Source: Blattamonas nauphoetae (taxonomy: Eukaryota > Preaxostyla > Oxymonadida). From it: DNA of 24,454 bases. The position numbers were made by a program, and so were the translations under genes. Every line of letters begins with the position of its first letter. The first letter of the stretch is position 1. The stretch covers positions 1 through 24,454 of the forward strand of contig JARBJD010000678.1 of the NCBI GenBank assembly GCA_033064195.1, in the 5' to 3' direction. The notes below the pieces were generated by a model, which worked only from the letters and a program-made list of their open reading frames with translations, was not told where the DNA came from and made no database searches. Shown here piece by piece: positions 1 to 9,815 of this stretch.

Positions 1-1084
1 ACACTCCGCTTCTGCTCCCCATCGCCACTACACACTCCGCTTCGCTCCCCATCGCCTCTCCACACACTCCCGCTCGCTCCCCATCGCCACCACAAACATT
101 CTGCTTCGCTCCTCTATCGCTACTCACACACTCCGCTTCGCTCCCCATCACCACTAAACATTCCGCTTCGCTCCCATCGCCACTAAACACTCCGCTTCGC
201 TCCCCATCGCCACCAAACACTCCGCTTCGCTCCCCATCGCTACTTAAACACTCCGCTTCGCTCCCCATCGCCACTAAACATTCCGCTTCGCTCCCCATCG
301 CCACTACACACTCCGCTTCGCTCCCCATCGCCACTAAACATTCCGCTTCGCTCCCCATCGCCACCAAACACTCCGCTTCGCTCCCCATCGCCACTACACA
401 CTCCGCTTCGCCCCCATCGCTACCACACACCCCGCTTCGCTCCCCATCGCCACTAAACACTCCGCTTCGCTCCCCATCGCCACTAAACACTCCGCTTCGC
501 TCCCCATCGCCACTACACATTCCGCTTCGCTCCCCATCGCCACTAAACATTCCGCTTCGCCCCATCGCCACTAAACATTCCGCTTCGCCCCCATCGCCAC
601 TACACACTCCGCTTCGCCCCCATCGCCACCAAACATTCCGCTTCGCTCCCCATCGCCACTAAACACTCCGCTTGCCCCCATCGCCTCACACACCCCGCTT
701 CGCTCCCCATCGCCACCAAACATTCTGCTTCGCTCCCCATCGCCACTACACACTCCGCTTCGCTCCCCATCGCTACCACACACTCCGCTTCTGCCCCCAT
801 CGCCACCAAACATTCCGCTTCGCTCCCCATCGCCACTACACACTCCGCTTCGCTCCCCATCGCCACCAAACACTCCGCTTCGCTCCCCATCGCCACTAAA
901 CATTCCGCTTCGCTCCCCATCGCTACTACACACTCCGCTTCGCTCCCATCGCCACTAAACATTCCGCTTCGCTCCCCATCGCCACTAAACACTCCGCTTC
1001 GCTCCCCATCGCCACCAAACATTCCGCTTCGCTCCCCATCGCTACCAAACATTCCGCTTCGCTCCCCATCGCCACCACACACTC
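1..1084. repeat. 30-bp minisatellite, about 36 copies
   Basis: A tandem array runs from before the left edge to about 1084. The usual unit is 30 bases (core ACTCCGCTTCGCTCCCCATC followed by GCCACTAAAC), with some units of 28 or 29 bases. Neighbouring copies differ at a few fixed sites (ACT or ACC, CACT or CATT, GCC or GCT). Because the period is a multiple of three, the minus strand shows stretches of a 10-residue repeat (GDGERSGVFG-like), but one- and two-base indels repeatedly change frame. I therefore read it as non-coding satellite DNA rather than a repeat protein. Confidence 0.95.
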
Positions 1085-1412
1085 CACTCACCTCTACTTG
1101 CCTCCCTCGTCCTCCACTCACCTCCTTCCGATAGACTCCCTTTTCCTTCTGCGACATCCAAACTCACCTCCTCGAGCCTCCGCCTCCCTCCACTCTTTTC
1201 TCTCATCAGCACTTTCCATCTTAATTGTGTCTTCTATGAATCTTGTTGTTTTCAACTCACAATTAACACTTTCTTGAGAAAACAAACTAAAGAAAAATCA
1301 CTTGTTTGAGATAATACACCACCAAAAGTGAATAAAACTGAAATCATTCATCCAAGCTTCAAAATCGTGCGAAGAGAGGGAAAACAGAAGAGAGAGAGAA
1401 TGAGAGAAGAGG
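1085..1412. other. Pyrimidine-rich to A-rich spacer, no gene seen
   Basis: The first 120 bases are C/T-rich and look like degraded or unrelated flank of the minisatellite. From about 1210 the composition changes to A/T-rich, ending in a purine run (GAGAGAGAGA-like) near 1390. I see no ORF, RNA gene or promoter that I can support. Confidence 0.5.
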
Positions 1413-1979
1413 TTATATGGTGGTGAAGGAGACGTTCACCCGGAACACCACATCCAGTGTAGTGAGGAAGATGGTAGACGGTACATAGTCCACCAAATGA
1501 CGATCAACCCATATTATTTTGTAATACACCTCCAATTTGTCTACTGGAATGAATAGATCGAAAAAAACACATGTAATCAGTTCATGGAGGTGAGAAAGAG
1601 CTATTTGAGATTTAACAGCAAATTTGAAAAAAAGAATGCGGAGAGGAGGTTTTGAAGGGGTGATCTCGAACTTTTCTATGATGTCAAAAATATTGACCCA
1701 TATCTCTGAGCCTCCAATCGTTTCCATCTGTCCAATCGAACGGATAGACTCAAGTGAGCACGTTGAAATCGAAGTGATGTGTGCGACAAAATATTCAGAG
1801 TTCGTCCCCGGCTCCTCCAAAATTTCCATCGATTCCACACTCCCAAAGCGCTGACAGAACGAAAGGACTACAGCTTTGTCAATAGATCGTGGAATGTGGA
1901 AGATTGTGTACTCGATCAATCGCGGCCGAATACCAGTCGACAATCCTGTGGTAATAGAGAAATAGAAAACTGAAACCAT
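1413..1979 (-). CDS. Orphan ORF, 188 residues, possible fragment of a host family
   Basis: I do not recognise this protein. It is rich in Ile, Phe and Val without a clear membrane segment or signal peptide. One stretch, GSVESMEILEEPGTN, resembles GSVESLEVMKELGSN in the decayed leftward gene at 3.3-4.5 kb, so both may come from one repeated host gene family. The opposite strand also has shorter open frames, which weakens the case for coding. It could be a gene fragment rather than a working gene. Confidence 0.3.
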   Translation of the reverse strand: MVSVFYFSITTGLSTGIRPRLIEYTIFHIPRSIDKAVVLSFCQRFGSVESMEILEEPGTNSEYFVAHITSISTCSLESIRSIGQMETIGGSEIWVNIFDIIEKFEITPSKPPLRILFFKFAVKSQIALSHLHELITCVFFDLFIPVDKLEVYYKIIWVDRHLVDYVPSTIFLTTLDVVFRVNVSFTTI

Positions 1980-1986
1980 TCACCAT

Positions 1987-2113
1987 TTCAGAATTTGAGG
2001 ACATCGATGCAAAAGATTGAAACGGTGGCGATGTCAATTTATGGGGTGTCGCGAAGAGAGGATTGACAATCCCACCGTTTCAATCCTTTGCATTGATGTC
2101 CTCAAATTCAGAA
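1987..2113. repeat. Small foldback (imperfect palindrome), MITE-like
   Basis: Bases 1987-2028 and 2072-2113 are inverted copies with only a few mismatches (TTTGAGGACATCGATGCAAA against TTTGAGGACATCAATGCAAA when read on one strand). Similarity continues inward (GATGTCAAT / ATTGACAATC), so nearly the whole 127 bases could fold into one hairpin. I found no target-site duplication, so its class is unknown. Confidence 0.75.
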
Positions 2114-2162
2114 ATATTGATAAAAATCGGAGTACGAAGGTGCATAGATGGTGAACGGATGA

Positions 2163-2907
2163 CTGGATTTCGAGTATCACTATCCATTCCCCAGATTTTG
2201 TTCCTGAATTAATTCCACCCTGTTCTCACCTTTTCTTCTTGTTTTTGTCGCGAATCTGGGCCGAAATCACAATCGGTGGTTCAAAATATGAATGAGAAAG
2301 AATTTGTAACCCTGCCGGAAACTAGCGAGGCCACACTGTAAAGAGAAGTCTTTTGTTATGGAGCGAGACGATTCGCATCAAAACACAGAAAATCCTTCCT
2401 GATATCCACCAAACTGTCCAGCTTTTCGACCATCTTTTTCAATGAGTCTTTCACGTTTCAGAAGCATTCTCAGAAAGTGAGCGATGAGCAAAATGAAAAC
2501 AACACTGAAGTGACTGAAATGGTGTAATGTGAGTCAAAACTGCATCTTTTTGATTTCAACGGAATCGACGTGAGGTATTCTAGATTATTAGACCCATTGT
2601 GATCTCAATTAAAGGAGATGTTGAACTCGAACTTTGAACGACACGTTTGTCATCTAATCCAAGTGACCATTCAAGGCACAATTTCCTCTATCTGATTTAT
2701 TCTGTGTGTCTGTTGCTGCCCATTCACATCTGAACCGAAAAGTCCAATTCCGTCAATTTTGGAGAAACAAACTCTCCTCGACCCTTCCACGTGAATGAAG
2801 CCAGCCATTTCTTCATATGAACCAACAATCCCTCTTTATCTCTCCTTCTTTCTCTTCGGATCACATTTGCGTCGAACAAAACATTCTTCTTATCGTCCAC
2901 CGTGCTC
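2163..2907 (+). repeat. Left arm of a 745-bp inverted repeat
   Basis: This segment is the reverse complement of 5285-6029. Every stretch compared matches, and three anchors (outer end, an internal ATG, inner end) give the same coordinate sum of 8192, so no net indel separates the arms. The outer end reads CTGGATTTCGAGTATCAC. Flanking bases on the two sides do not match, so there is no evident target-site duplication. The arm includes the last 60 or so codons of a leftward reading frame, duplicated in the other arm. Confidence 0.9.
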
Positions 2908-2999
2908 CGAGTGCTCGCACACTCTCCACTGAGAGTGTCGCGTGCACGCTTTTCGGAAACGATTCCATCAAATGCTTTGAGGTTGACGACATTCGCCAC
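2724..2999 (-). pseudogene. C-terminal fragment of an unknown host-type protein, left copy
   Basis: This ORF of 91 residues has its last 60 or so codons inside the left inverted-repeat arm. The shared part begins near STVDDKKNVLFDANVIRRER, is basic (RRERRRDKEG), and ends TELDFSVQM. The first 30 residues lie outside the arm and differ from the right copy. No known domain is recognised. Two copies sharing an identical C-terminus but with different upstream sequence suggest duplication of a gene end rather than two working genes. Confidence 0.35.
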
Positions 3000-3260
3000 T
3001 CTGAAGCGGCAGGAATGGCTGGATTAACGGTTACGTGTGAGTCAGTTAGGAATGATCGAACATCGGTCTTGATGGCGATTGTAAATCAAGGCAGCTAGAG
3101 CTGATCTATCGAAATCAAAGTCAGAGAAAGAGAGAAAGCGTGAAATGTTGAAGAAGGAATTCGCTTTTCTTTTTGATTATCTTCTCTCCATTGTCTCATT
3201 GTACCAAAAATCACCTCTCCTCATTGACTTTTCATTTCAACAACCATTTCAAAAAATGTG

Positions 3261-4480
3261 TCAAAACAAAAAATCTTCAAAAAGGGAATAATTTTGCTCG
3301 TCGTTCGTTGAAGGGATGGTCCGGAAAACACTCTTGGTGAAGAGGAGAGACACGAGGAGTCCATTCGGTGTAAATATCAATTTGCAGTGTTGGAGGAGAA
3401 CATCCTCCGTAAACATGTTGCACCCAATCACAAAGCAGGCAGCAGGACGACTGGAAGCCGAAGAGCAGTTGACGAATCGTGTTTGATTCAGGGTCATAGA
3501 GACCTCCAACAATTCAACCAACGAGGATATGACCGAACACGTTTGAATGTCGTCTGGTCACGGAGTGTGATTGTCCCTCGATGTGTCACATCCAAAATGG
3601 ATGTTTTGTGGCATTCTGGGTCAGCAGGGCAGTTCTCAAACAGATATCCTCTGAGCACGAGTCCATCCTTCGAGATCTTGTCTGCGTTTGGTCCCAGCTC
3701 TTCCACATTACCAATTTGTCCACAAACACAAAAGAACTCAGTTTGGTGGGCAACGAGGAATGTGTGGAATCATTCGAGAGTATGGTAGAGCCAGGACCAA
3801 ACTCATGCAAGTTCTCAAACAGATATCCTCTGAGCACGAGTCCATCCTTCGAGAACTTGTCTACGTTTGATCCCAGCTCTTTCATCACCTCCAATGATTC
3901 CACACTTCCAATTTGCCCACCAAAACGAGTTGTTTGATGTTTGTGGGCTAATTGGAACGGGAGAATATTTGGAGACACTGGAAGAGCCGAACACGACTTC
4001 AATGCAATGTTTGAGAACTCCATCATGCCAGAGGTGCACGTTGGAATCCTCTCCGAAAACGGTGCAGGTGACACTCGATGTGGAGAGCGTGCGTGCATTT
4101 AGAACGTCCGTCTTGACCAACTGTTGTTCACCACGGAGGGTGTTGCACACAAACCAGTCTCCCACAACATAGGCTTCCGTGATCGATCCAGAAATAGCGT
4201 TGTTCACGCTTCGCATTCTGGAGAACGCAAAGTGCGTCCTCAAATTGAACGAAGGAACGTAGGATTGCTTCGTGTACTGCGACATGTCAAACGTGTTGCA
4301 TTGATTTTGAACAACAAGGTCGATGTTCGAGAAGGCAGAGTGCGGCAATTCGAGAAGGCAGAGTGCGGCTGTTCGAATGGTATCAAGTCCAAGTCCAGAC
4401 AACGCCAGAACAGTTCCATGCTCGCCATCATCATGCAATCTGCCCTGTTCGAATGCGACAAGAGCATCGCTTTTTTTCAA
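3261..4480 (-). pseudogene. Decayed repeated surface-protein-like gene
   Basis: Several leftward reading frames succeed each other here (3815-4480, 3586-4098, 3494-3706, 3261-3521), with frame changes between them. The pieces share motifs, including two versions of KDGLVLRGYLFEN preceded by ELG(S/P)N(V/A)DK, and stretches such as RFVNCSSASSRPAACFVIGC that resemble turns of right-handed beta-helix surface proteins. No single frame spans the region, so it is a decayed gene or one with unrecognised introns. The beta-helix assignment is inference from repeat texture only. The region lies between the two arms of the 745-bp inverted repeat. Confidence 0.4.
4326..4369. repeat. Tandem duplication of 21 bases, period 23
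   Basis: TTCGAGAAGGCAGAGTGCGG plus a final C occurs at 4326-4346 and again at 4349-4369, two bases apart. The period of 23 is not a multiple of three, so it shifts the frame of the leftward gene relic across it, fitting a pseudogene. Confidence 0.85.
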
Positions 4481-5284
4481 CTTTCATCCGCACTACCACT
4501 GTCGACACTCGCAGCAGCAGATCTGTCGTCTTCTTTTTCTCTCCATCATCTTCAAATCCGGCGGCCCTGTTATGGTTGATGTCAGAGGCAGAAGCATTTT
4601 CCCAACAATCGCTCACGCTTTCGCCGACAATTCAGATTCTGACGATCTCTCAGCCACTCCGAGCAGCTGATGTGCACTTTCCGTCTGTGCTCAAGCAGCG
4701 CCAGTGACTCCGCAATTGTTCAGCTTTTCCACATTTCACAAAGAACTGCTATTCTGAGCGTCAGTTTCAATCAATCGACGACACACCGACTTCGGGAGAG
4801 TGACGAGGTGATGAGGCGTGGAGACCACAGTGGATGGGGCTGAAGCATCACTCGTTGGTTGGTGAATGAAGTGCGAAGTGCAGACTGCCTTCCGCAACTC
4901 TCTCGCCCTTCCCTCTCCTCCCAACCTGCCTCCCCTTCTTCCTCTCACCTCTGCGCGTGTCTGCTGTTGCGCTGATATTGGCACACAGTTCGTGTGACGC
5001 GTCCAGATTGGGTGGATGTGATTCCGTCAAACCAAACTCGAGTCTCGCTCTCGCCACTGATGAAATGAATGCGTAGTCGTGTTGTGATGTCGCAGACAGT
5101 CGCACAGTGCTCAGTTTGTGGCGGCGGAGAAATTGAGGTTGAGGCGGATGGACGGTCAGTGGAAAACGGGGAAGTGAAAGAGAATGTCTGAGGGAGATAG
5201 AAAAGGAGATGCTTTGGAAGCAGTGGCGAGGCGAGGAAATGCGAAAGTTCGCAGATGAGGAGTTGGTGAGACTGGCGTCCTTGC
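4481..5284. other. Spacer within the inverted-repeat element, no clear gene
   Basis: A long leftward open frame covers 4848-5375, but its first part is simply the antisense of the right arm and the rest is Ser/Arg/His-rich without a recognisable domain. I see no RNA gene or regulatory site that I can support. Confidence 0.4.
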
Positions 5285-5468
5285 GAGCACGGTGGACGAT
5301 AAGAAGAATGTTTTGTTCGACGCAAATGTGATCCGAAGAGAAAGAAGGAGAGATAAAGAGGGATTGTTGGTTCATATGAAGAAATGGCTGGCTTCATTCA
5401 CGTGGAAGGGTCGAGGAGAGTTTGTTTCTCCAAAATTGACGGAATTGGACTTTTCGGTTCAGATGTGA
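5285..5468 (+). pseudogene. C-terminal fragment of the same unknown protein, right copy
   Basis: Mirror copy of the left-arm fragment: an open rightward frame giving STVDDKKNVLFDANVIRRER and ending DFSVQM at a TGA. Upstream of the arm the sequence diverges and is interrupted in this frame. It is most simply a duplicated gene end carried in the repeat. Confidence 0.35.
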
Positions 5469-6029
5469 ATGGGCAGCAACAGACACACAGAATAAATCAG
5501 ATAGAGGAAATTGTGCCTTGAATGGTCACTTGGATTAGATGACAAACGTGTCGTTCAAAGTTCGAGTTCAACATCTCCTTTAATTGAGATCACAATGGGT
5601 CTAATAATCTAGAATACCTCACGTCGATTCCGTTGAAATCAAAAAGATGCAGTTTTGACTCACATTACACCATTTCAGTCACTTCAGTGTTGTTTTCATT
5701 TTGCTCATCGCTCACTTTCTGAGAATGCTTCTGAAACGTGAAAGACTCATTGAAAAAGATGGTCGAAAAGCTGGACAGTTTGGTGGATATCAGGAAGGAT
5801 TTTCTGTGTTTTGATGCGAATCGTCTCGCTCCATAACAAAAGACTTCTCTTTACAGTGTGGCCTCGCTAGTTTCCGGCAGGGTTACAAATTCTTTCTCAT
5901 TCATATTTTGAACCACCGATTGTGATTTCGGCCCAGATTCGCGACAAAAACAAGAAGAAAAGGTGAGAACAGGGTGGAATTAATTCAGGAACAAAATCTG
6001 GGGAATGGATAGTGATACTCGAAATCCAG
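5285..6029 (-). repeat. Right arm of the 745-bp inverted repeat
   Basis: Reverse complement of 2163-2907, matching wherever compared. Together with the left arm it encloses 2377 bases, giving a possible foldback or composite element of 3867 bases. The rightward reading of this arm carries the second copy of the ...TELDFSVQM protein end (stop at 5466-5468). Confidence 0.9.
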
Positions 6030-6204
6030 AGTAGTAGTAGAAGCGATTTGACAACCAATCTGAAATTGGCTTTGAAATCAAAACTAAAAGTCAACGCCGA
6101 TTGACCAATTTTGTATCTTGTATTAAAAGGAATTTATGACATTTCGATGACCTCAAAAAAGTGCCCTAAATTTGAAAATTATCGCCAAAAAATGACCTCT
6201 TGAA
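6030..6204. other. AT-rich spacer, no gene seen
   Basis: This lies between the right inverted-repeat arm and the 12-bp repeat flanking the next element. A T-rich stretch ending near an ATG (about 6090-6137) vaguely recalls the virus-like element's start boxes, but the frame behind it is only a few codons. It may be part of whatever DNA the 6217-10743 element inserted into, possibly the upstream region of the 10829 gene. Confidence 0.35.
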
Positions 6205-6216
6205 AAGTGTCCTTTT
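6205..6216. repeat. Direct repeat flanking 6217-10743 (left copy)
   Basis: AAGTGTCCTTTT occurs here and again at 10744-10755, immediately outside inverted ends. This is what a target-site duplication would look like. The true duplication could be a base or two shorter. Confidence 0.75.
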
Positions 6217-6231
6217 ATGATGTTAAGCTGA

Positions 6232-6727
6232 CGGACAGAGCACCGGATCTTGAGGACAGAGGACAGAGGTCCTGTCCGATTCAGAAATACACCATTATTT
6301 ACCTCGATTTCGTCTGAATTCACCTTCTCTCTGCTCGTCAAACACTCTTTGTCTCCCTTCTGTTCTGTTAAATGCCAGAGAATGTCTCTAAACGACAATT
6401 GGAATGCGTTGTTTTTATCTTTGCCTTTTTCTGACACTATCGTGGAGTTTATCATTAAGATTCGTTTATCACCATCTAAAATTGTCGAGAAGAGCGGTTC
6501 AGAGCGTGAAAACCGTTTTGGTGACGAATCACGACTTTCTGGGGCTCTGTCCTCCTAACTCCTAATTAGGAGTTTTCAGGACGATCGGCCCAAGAGAGGA
6601 CAGAGTAGGACAAAATCGGACAAGCACCTTATATTCACACTGTAGATTTCTCTCAATTAGTTCATCCAACTTCTGTGCTTATCTCAAAACAGGACAAATC
6701 GGACATGTCCTGTCCTGTCCTGTCCTA
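6232..6727. repeat. Clustered GGACA / TGTCC motifs near the left end
   Basis: GGACA or its complement recurs in three clusters: 6232-6280, 6548-6615 and 6685-6727, the last being TGTCCTGTCCTGTCCTGTCC. The same motif recurs at 10684-10730 by the other end of the element. Repeated subterminal motifs are common transposase-binding sites in DNA transposons; that role here is inference. There is no gene in this stretch. Confidence 0.6.
6557..6574. repeat. Perfect 18-base palindrome
   Basis: AACTCCTAATTAGGAGTT is its own reverse complement. It lies between GGACA clusters inside the left part of the 6217-10743 element. Confidence 0.9.
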
Positions 6728-7161
6728 TGATCTGATCATCTTCCCCATGTCAAGTTGTCATCATCAACTCTTTTCTTTCTGGACATCTCATCCCGCGATT
6801 TGAAGTAAGTTCTCCATTCAACACTTCTATTGTCTGGAAATGACTCAATTTTGTCTCCATTGAAGCAAGATCTATCGTGATCGACGCGACTCGGTATTTC
6901 CTCTTCTCTTCTCTGACAATGATTACAAACTCAGCTGATAGATGCAACTCTCACAATACCAGTTTATGTTTCCATTGTTTTTCCACTTTTTTCCGTTCAC
7001 TTCTCTTCATTAGTCTGGAATTGATGACTTGCAACAATACAGATCTGATCTGGACCGAAAGGAATGAGATATTGATGATTCAGTATCTCAGTATGCCTCT
7101 CCCTTGTTTTTGCCCTCATATTTTCCTATTTCCCTTTTTTGATTTGTCATTGATGTCTTGA

Positions 7162-7613
7162 TCACACTTTACTTACCAAACAGGTATCTTCATTACACTT
7201 GTCTTGTTAACCAACGTGGCCCTTCCCATCCTCATTATGTTCCTCAGACGATTCCCCCAATATCTAACCGTTGCTTGCCTCGCACTATCTCTCCTCCTCT
7301 CCAGGAGCTCCTTCTTCATGCTCCCATTCTTCAAAGACATGACCAACGCATTTCCACAGCAATGTGTGCTGATATCACAGTCTTCCATCTCATTGGAATG
7401 ATATCTTCATTCGTTGGCAACGACAAGACGCGGCTGAATCCCATCATGTGGATCATTTGGGCGTTCGCCTTTCTCGGCGTTTCCGTGGGTGTGTTCTTCC
7501 TCTCTTGCACGTTTTCCCGCTCAAAATGGACTAATAGACCGAATGAACCAATTCCCGTCCTCCACAACACGGTTCCTGATGAGACTCCAACGATCCAATC
7601 CAGCATCCACTGA
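7162..7613 (+). pseudogene. Polytopic membrane protein fragment
   Basis: Two rightward frames hold strongly hydrophobic segments. The first (7162-7401) has two likely membrane helices, around LVLLTNVALPILIMFL and YLTVACLALSLLLSRSSFF. The second (to 7613) has MWIIWAFAFLGVSVGVFFLS and a polar tail. The frame changes near 7365-7380. A GT...AG pair there (GTGTGCTGATATCACAG) would be an unusually short 17-base intron; plain frameshift decay is as likely. Upstream, an intron-like stretch (GTATGCCTC... ending AAACAG, about 7091-7182) would join a further open exon in frame. The family is unknown; a receptor-like multipass protein is possible. Confidence 0.4.
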
Positions 7614-8273
7614 TCTCCCCGAAAGTTCAAAAATACCCTATTTCCCAAGCCCCAGCTATGAAGACCACAACAAAATGAGCGGTGAAGCAAGCAACGATAA
7701 CGATACCTTTGGAAAACGGATTTAACATCGTTCCCCAACTCTAACTCCACAACTTCCTTTCGAGTGTGACGTTCGACACAAATGTTTTCGGGACACGCAG
7801 CGAAGTCGAGATGAATGAAATGGGAAATGCACAATCTCAAATACTGACTCTTAAAGTGGATGATCCAACCAAGTCATCTGTGTCACTTATCATCCCCACC
7901 CAACCCACTCCAATTGTCTCTTTCACACCCGCAATGCCGTCTTCTCTCCAATCTGCTCCGACTCATTCATTGGTTGGGCCTTCACAAGTCCAAACGAAGC
8001 CACCAACGGTCCAACCACCATCTTCCCCCACTCCAGTCACTCTCTTCGTCAACAACCAAAAAAACCGCAAACTCCCACATAACCAGTCCTCTCGTGTCTG
8101 TACGTGACCCGAGCGGTGTTTTAACTCAGCAAATCAACCAAACCACATCGAGGCCTCCAACTTCCGGCCACAGTCTTCAGTCGAAGCTGTTGAGCGAACA
8201 ACTCTCAAGGAAAGTTCCAAAATGCACAAGTTCGAGTCCAGTGCAGGAAGCCATCAAATATTTCTCTGTATAA
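7614..8273 (+). pseudogene. Ser/Pro/Thr-rich fragment, family unknown
   Basis: Rightward open frames (7766-8107 and 7860-8273) are dominated by Pro, Ser, Thr and Gln (for example PSQVQTKPPTVQPPSSPTPV), typical of a disordered linker. They overlap in different frames with no clear ATG. The second frame runs on, in the same frame across one stop, into the deubiquitinase fragment, so this may be its disordered N-terminal neighbour. Confidence 0.3.
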
Positions 8274-8910
8274 GAACCTCGCAAAAATCGAGAGTGTGTG
8301 TCACTTCCAAACGATCAAGCAGACGGGAAAAGAGGAGAGGCATTTCTCAACACTCTCTTCCATGACTCATACCGTCATTTCACCTAATGCCTCACTCGCC
8401 AATTACGAACATCTCACTCTGAGCCCTTCCTCGAAAGGAACCTCCTCGTTGGCGACAAAATCTATGCATGAGTCACGTGCGAGTCGAAGCGCGAGGTGGT
8501 TCACAAAACCATGATTGAGACGCTTCCCACCCCTTCCCCACCTTCTTTGTTGCCCCCCTCAACCCAACCCGCTCCTTTACGAGCTCTCCTCAGTGACATT
8601 CCACTCGGGGACGACAGAACAAGGCCAGTATTATGTTTGCGTACGCAACTTCGAGACCGTCGACTGGGCGTTGTGTATTGACGCGTCCTGCGCGATTATC
8701 GAGAAAAGCGAAGCCACACCGAAAACATACGGCACCTTCACTCCACAGCAGCTGGCGAGGGAGAAGAAGGATGCGCATTCCACAACACGAAGTTCAGACA
8801 GTGCGAATGATCCCTCCAAGTCGTGTGCGTATCGACTCATCTACCGCCGAGTGGAGACAGGGCTTGTCACAAAGGATGAGCTGACTGCAGTGAAGAGAGA
8901 TTCAGAGTGA
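8274..8910 (+). pseudogene. Ubiquitin-specific protease (USP, peptidase C19) C-terminal domain, decayed
   Basis: The frame first gives ECVSLPNDQADGKRGEAFLN, then SEPFLERNLLVGDKIYA and VTCESKREVVHKTMIETLP. This is the usual USP order of a Y-x-C-x-x-C zinc region followed by a K...I..LP segment, with a stop where the first Cys would be expected. In the next frame comes YELSSVTFHSGTTEQGQYYV and later SCAYRLIYRRVE, matching the USP His box (HSG...GHYY) and the closing A-Y-x-L-x-Y-R-R segment. The catalytic His of GHYY is Gln here. In-frame stops near 8386 and 8470 and a frame change near 8540 mark a pseudogene. The catalytic Cys box was not found. USPs remove ubiquitin from proteins; this copy is most likely dead cargo of the surrounding transposon. 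Confidence 0.65.
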
Positions 8911-9005
8911 AGCCTCGATCCTGCACCAGCGCCGAAGATGAAAGAGGAGGAGGGAGGGAAGACAGATGGTGTGGGTGTGGAAGGAGGAGTTAAGTGGCGG
9001 AGACG

Positions 9006-9815
9006 ATGAGCAGAATCAGCGAACAGAGCAAGCTAGCGTCGGTGGCTGGAGGAGGTATTGCGTAGAAACCGAAGAAAAAGAAGAATCAACGAGCTGGGAG
9101 CATTCTTTCGCTGGATGAGGACAAGAAGAAGCTGCTTCCCGTGTTCATCCCGATTCTGGTGATGTCATCTCTTCTGATTGGAGGAGCGATGATTTCAATG
9201 TTCATCGTTGTGCACAACACTTTCAATTCCTGCTCCATCACGACAGATCAAGTGACCGAGCTCTCAACACACATCACAACATCAATCAACACTCTGATCT
9301 GCTCCGTCTTCTCCACCCTTCGCGCCTCTCGACCAACCTCGACTTGCTTCGAAGGCAACGGGATCGAATTCATTCTGAGTGATGAAGACATTGAAGAGAT
9401 GCTGATATTTCGAATTGAAACACTCGGAAGCATGCTTGACAATGTGTATGCTGATACGTCGTCAATCACCGAGTTCGTGATGATGGAGCACGAAGACATC
9501 TCCAACCTCATTCCGTCAAACGAGGAAGATGAAGAATAGGAGAGAGATGAGACAGAGGCCGACGATAAGGAGAAGAAGGAGGGGAAGGAAGCGAGACTGA
9601 AAGGAAAGAGCGATGTGTTCATTCCTGTTGGCTCGTCGTCTCCCCAAACCGATTCTCCTTTCTCTCGACCGAAACTGCCTTCACTACGATCCAATGTGAC
9701 TGTTCTGTCCAGATGGTGTCCAACAACCAACACATCAATCGAAGCTGTTGATTCTGAGTTCGACGATGCTGACGAGAAGATGAGATGGGTCAGTGAATAA
9801 TCGAAAATGTTCACG
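9006..9815 (+). pseudogene. Single-pass membrane protein fragment, in-frame stops
   Basis: From ATG at 9006 one frame stays protein-like for about 265 codons but contains TAG at 9063 and 9537 and TAA near 9798. After a Lys-rich stretch (KPKKKKNQR...DEDKKKLLP) comes one strong membrane helix (FIPILVMSSLLIGGAMISMF), then a polar region with SITTDQVTELSTHITTS and an acidic section (SDEDIEEM..., NEEDEE). The layout (basic cytoplasmic end, helix, helical outer part) fits a sensor or cyclase-type protein of a protist, but no domain is recognised. It is likely a pseudogene like its USP neighbour. Confidence 0.4.

Noticed and set aside
1-1084. CRISPR array
   Set aside because: The repeats are directly adjacent with no unique spacers of constant length.
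571-1157. Minus-strand open frames of 120 and 185 residues in the minisatellite
   Set aside because: They are translations of a 30-base repeat in two frames; unit-length indels break each frame and the plus strand is equally open.
5285-6029. The 745-bp repeat as the left terminal repeat of the virus-like element
   Set aside because: It carries a host-type gene end, its partner lies to the left rather than beyond the virion genes, and the true right terminus is outside the window.
7331-7840. Leftward 169-residue open frame
   Set aside because: Antisense of the rightward hydrophobic segments; composition is that of a shadow frame.
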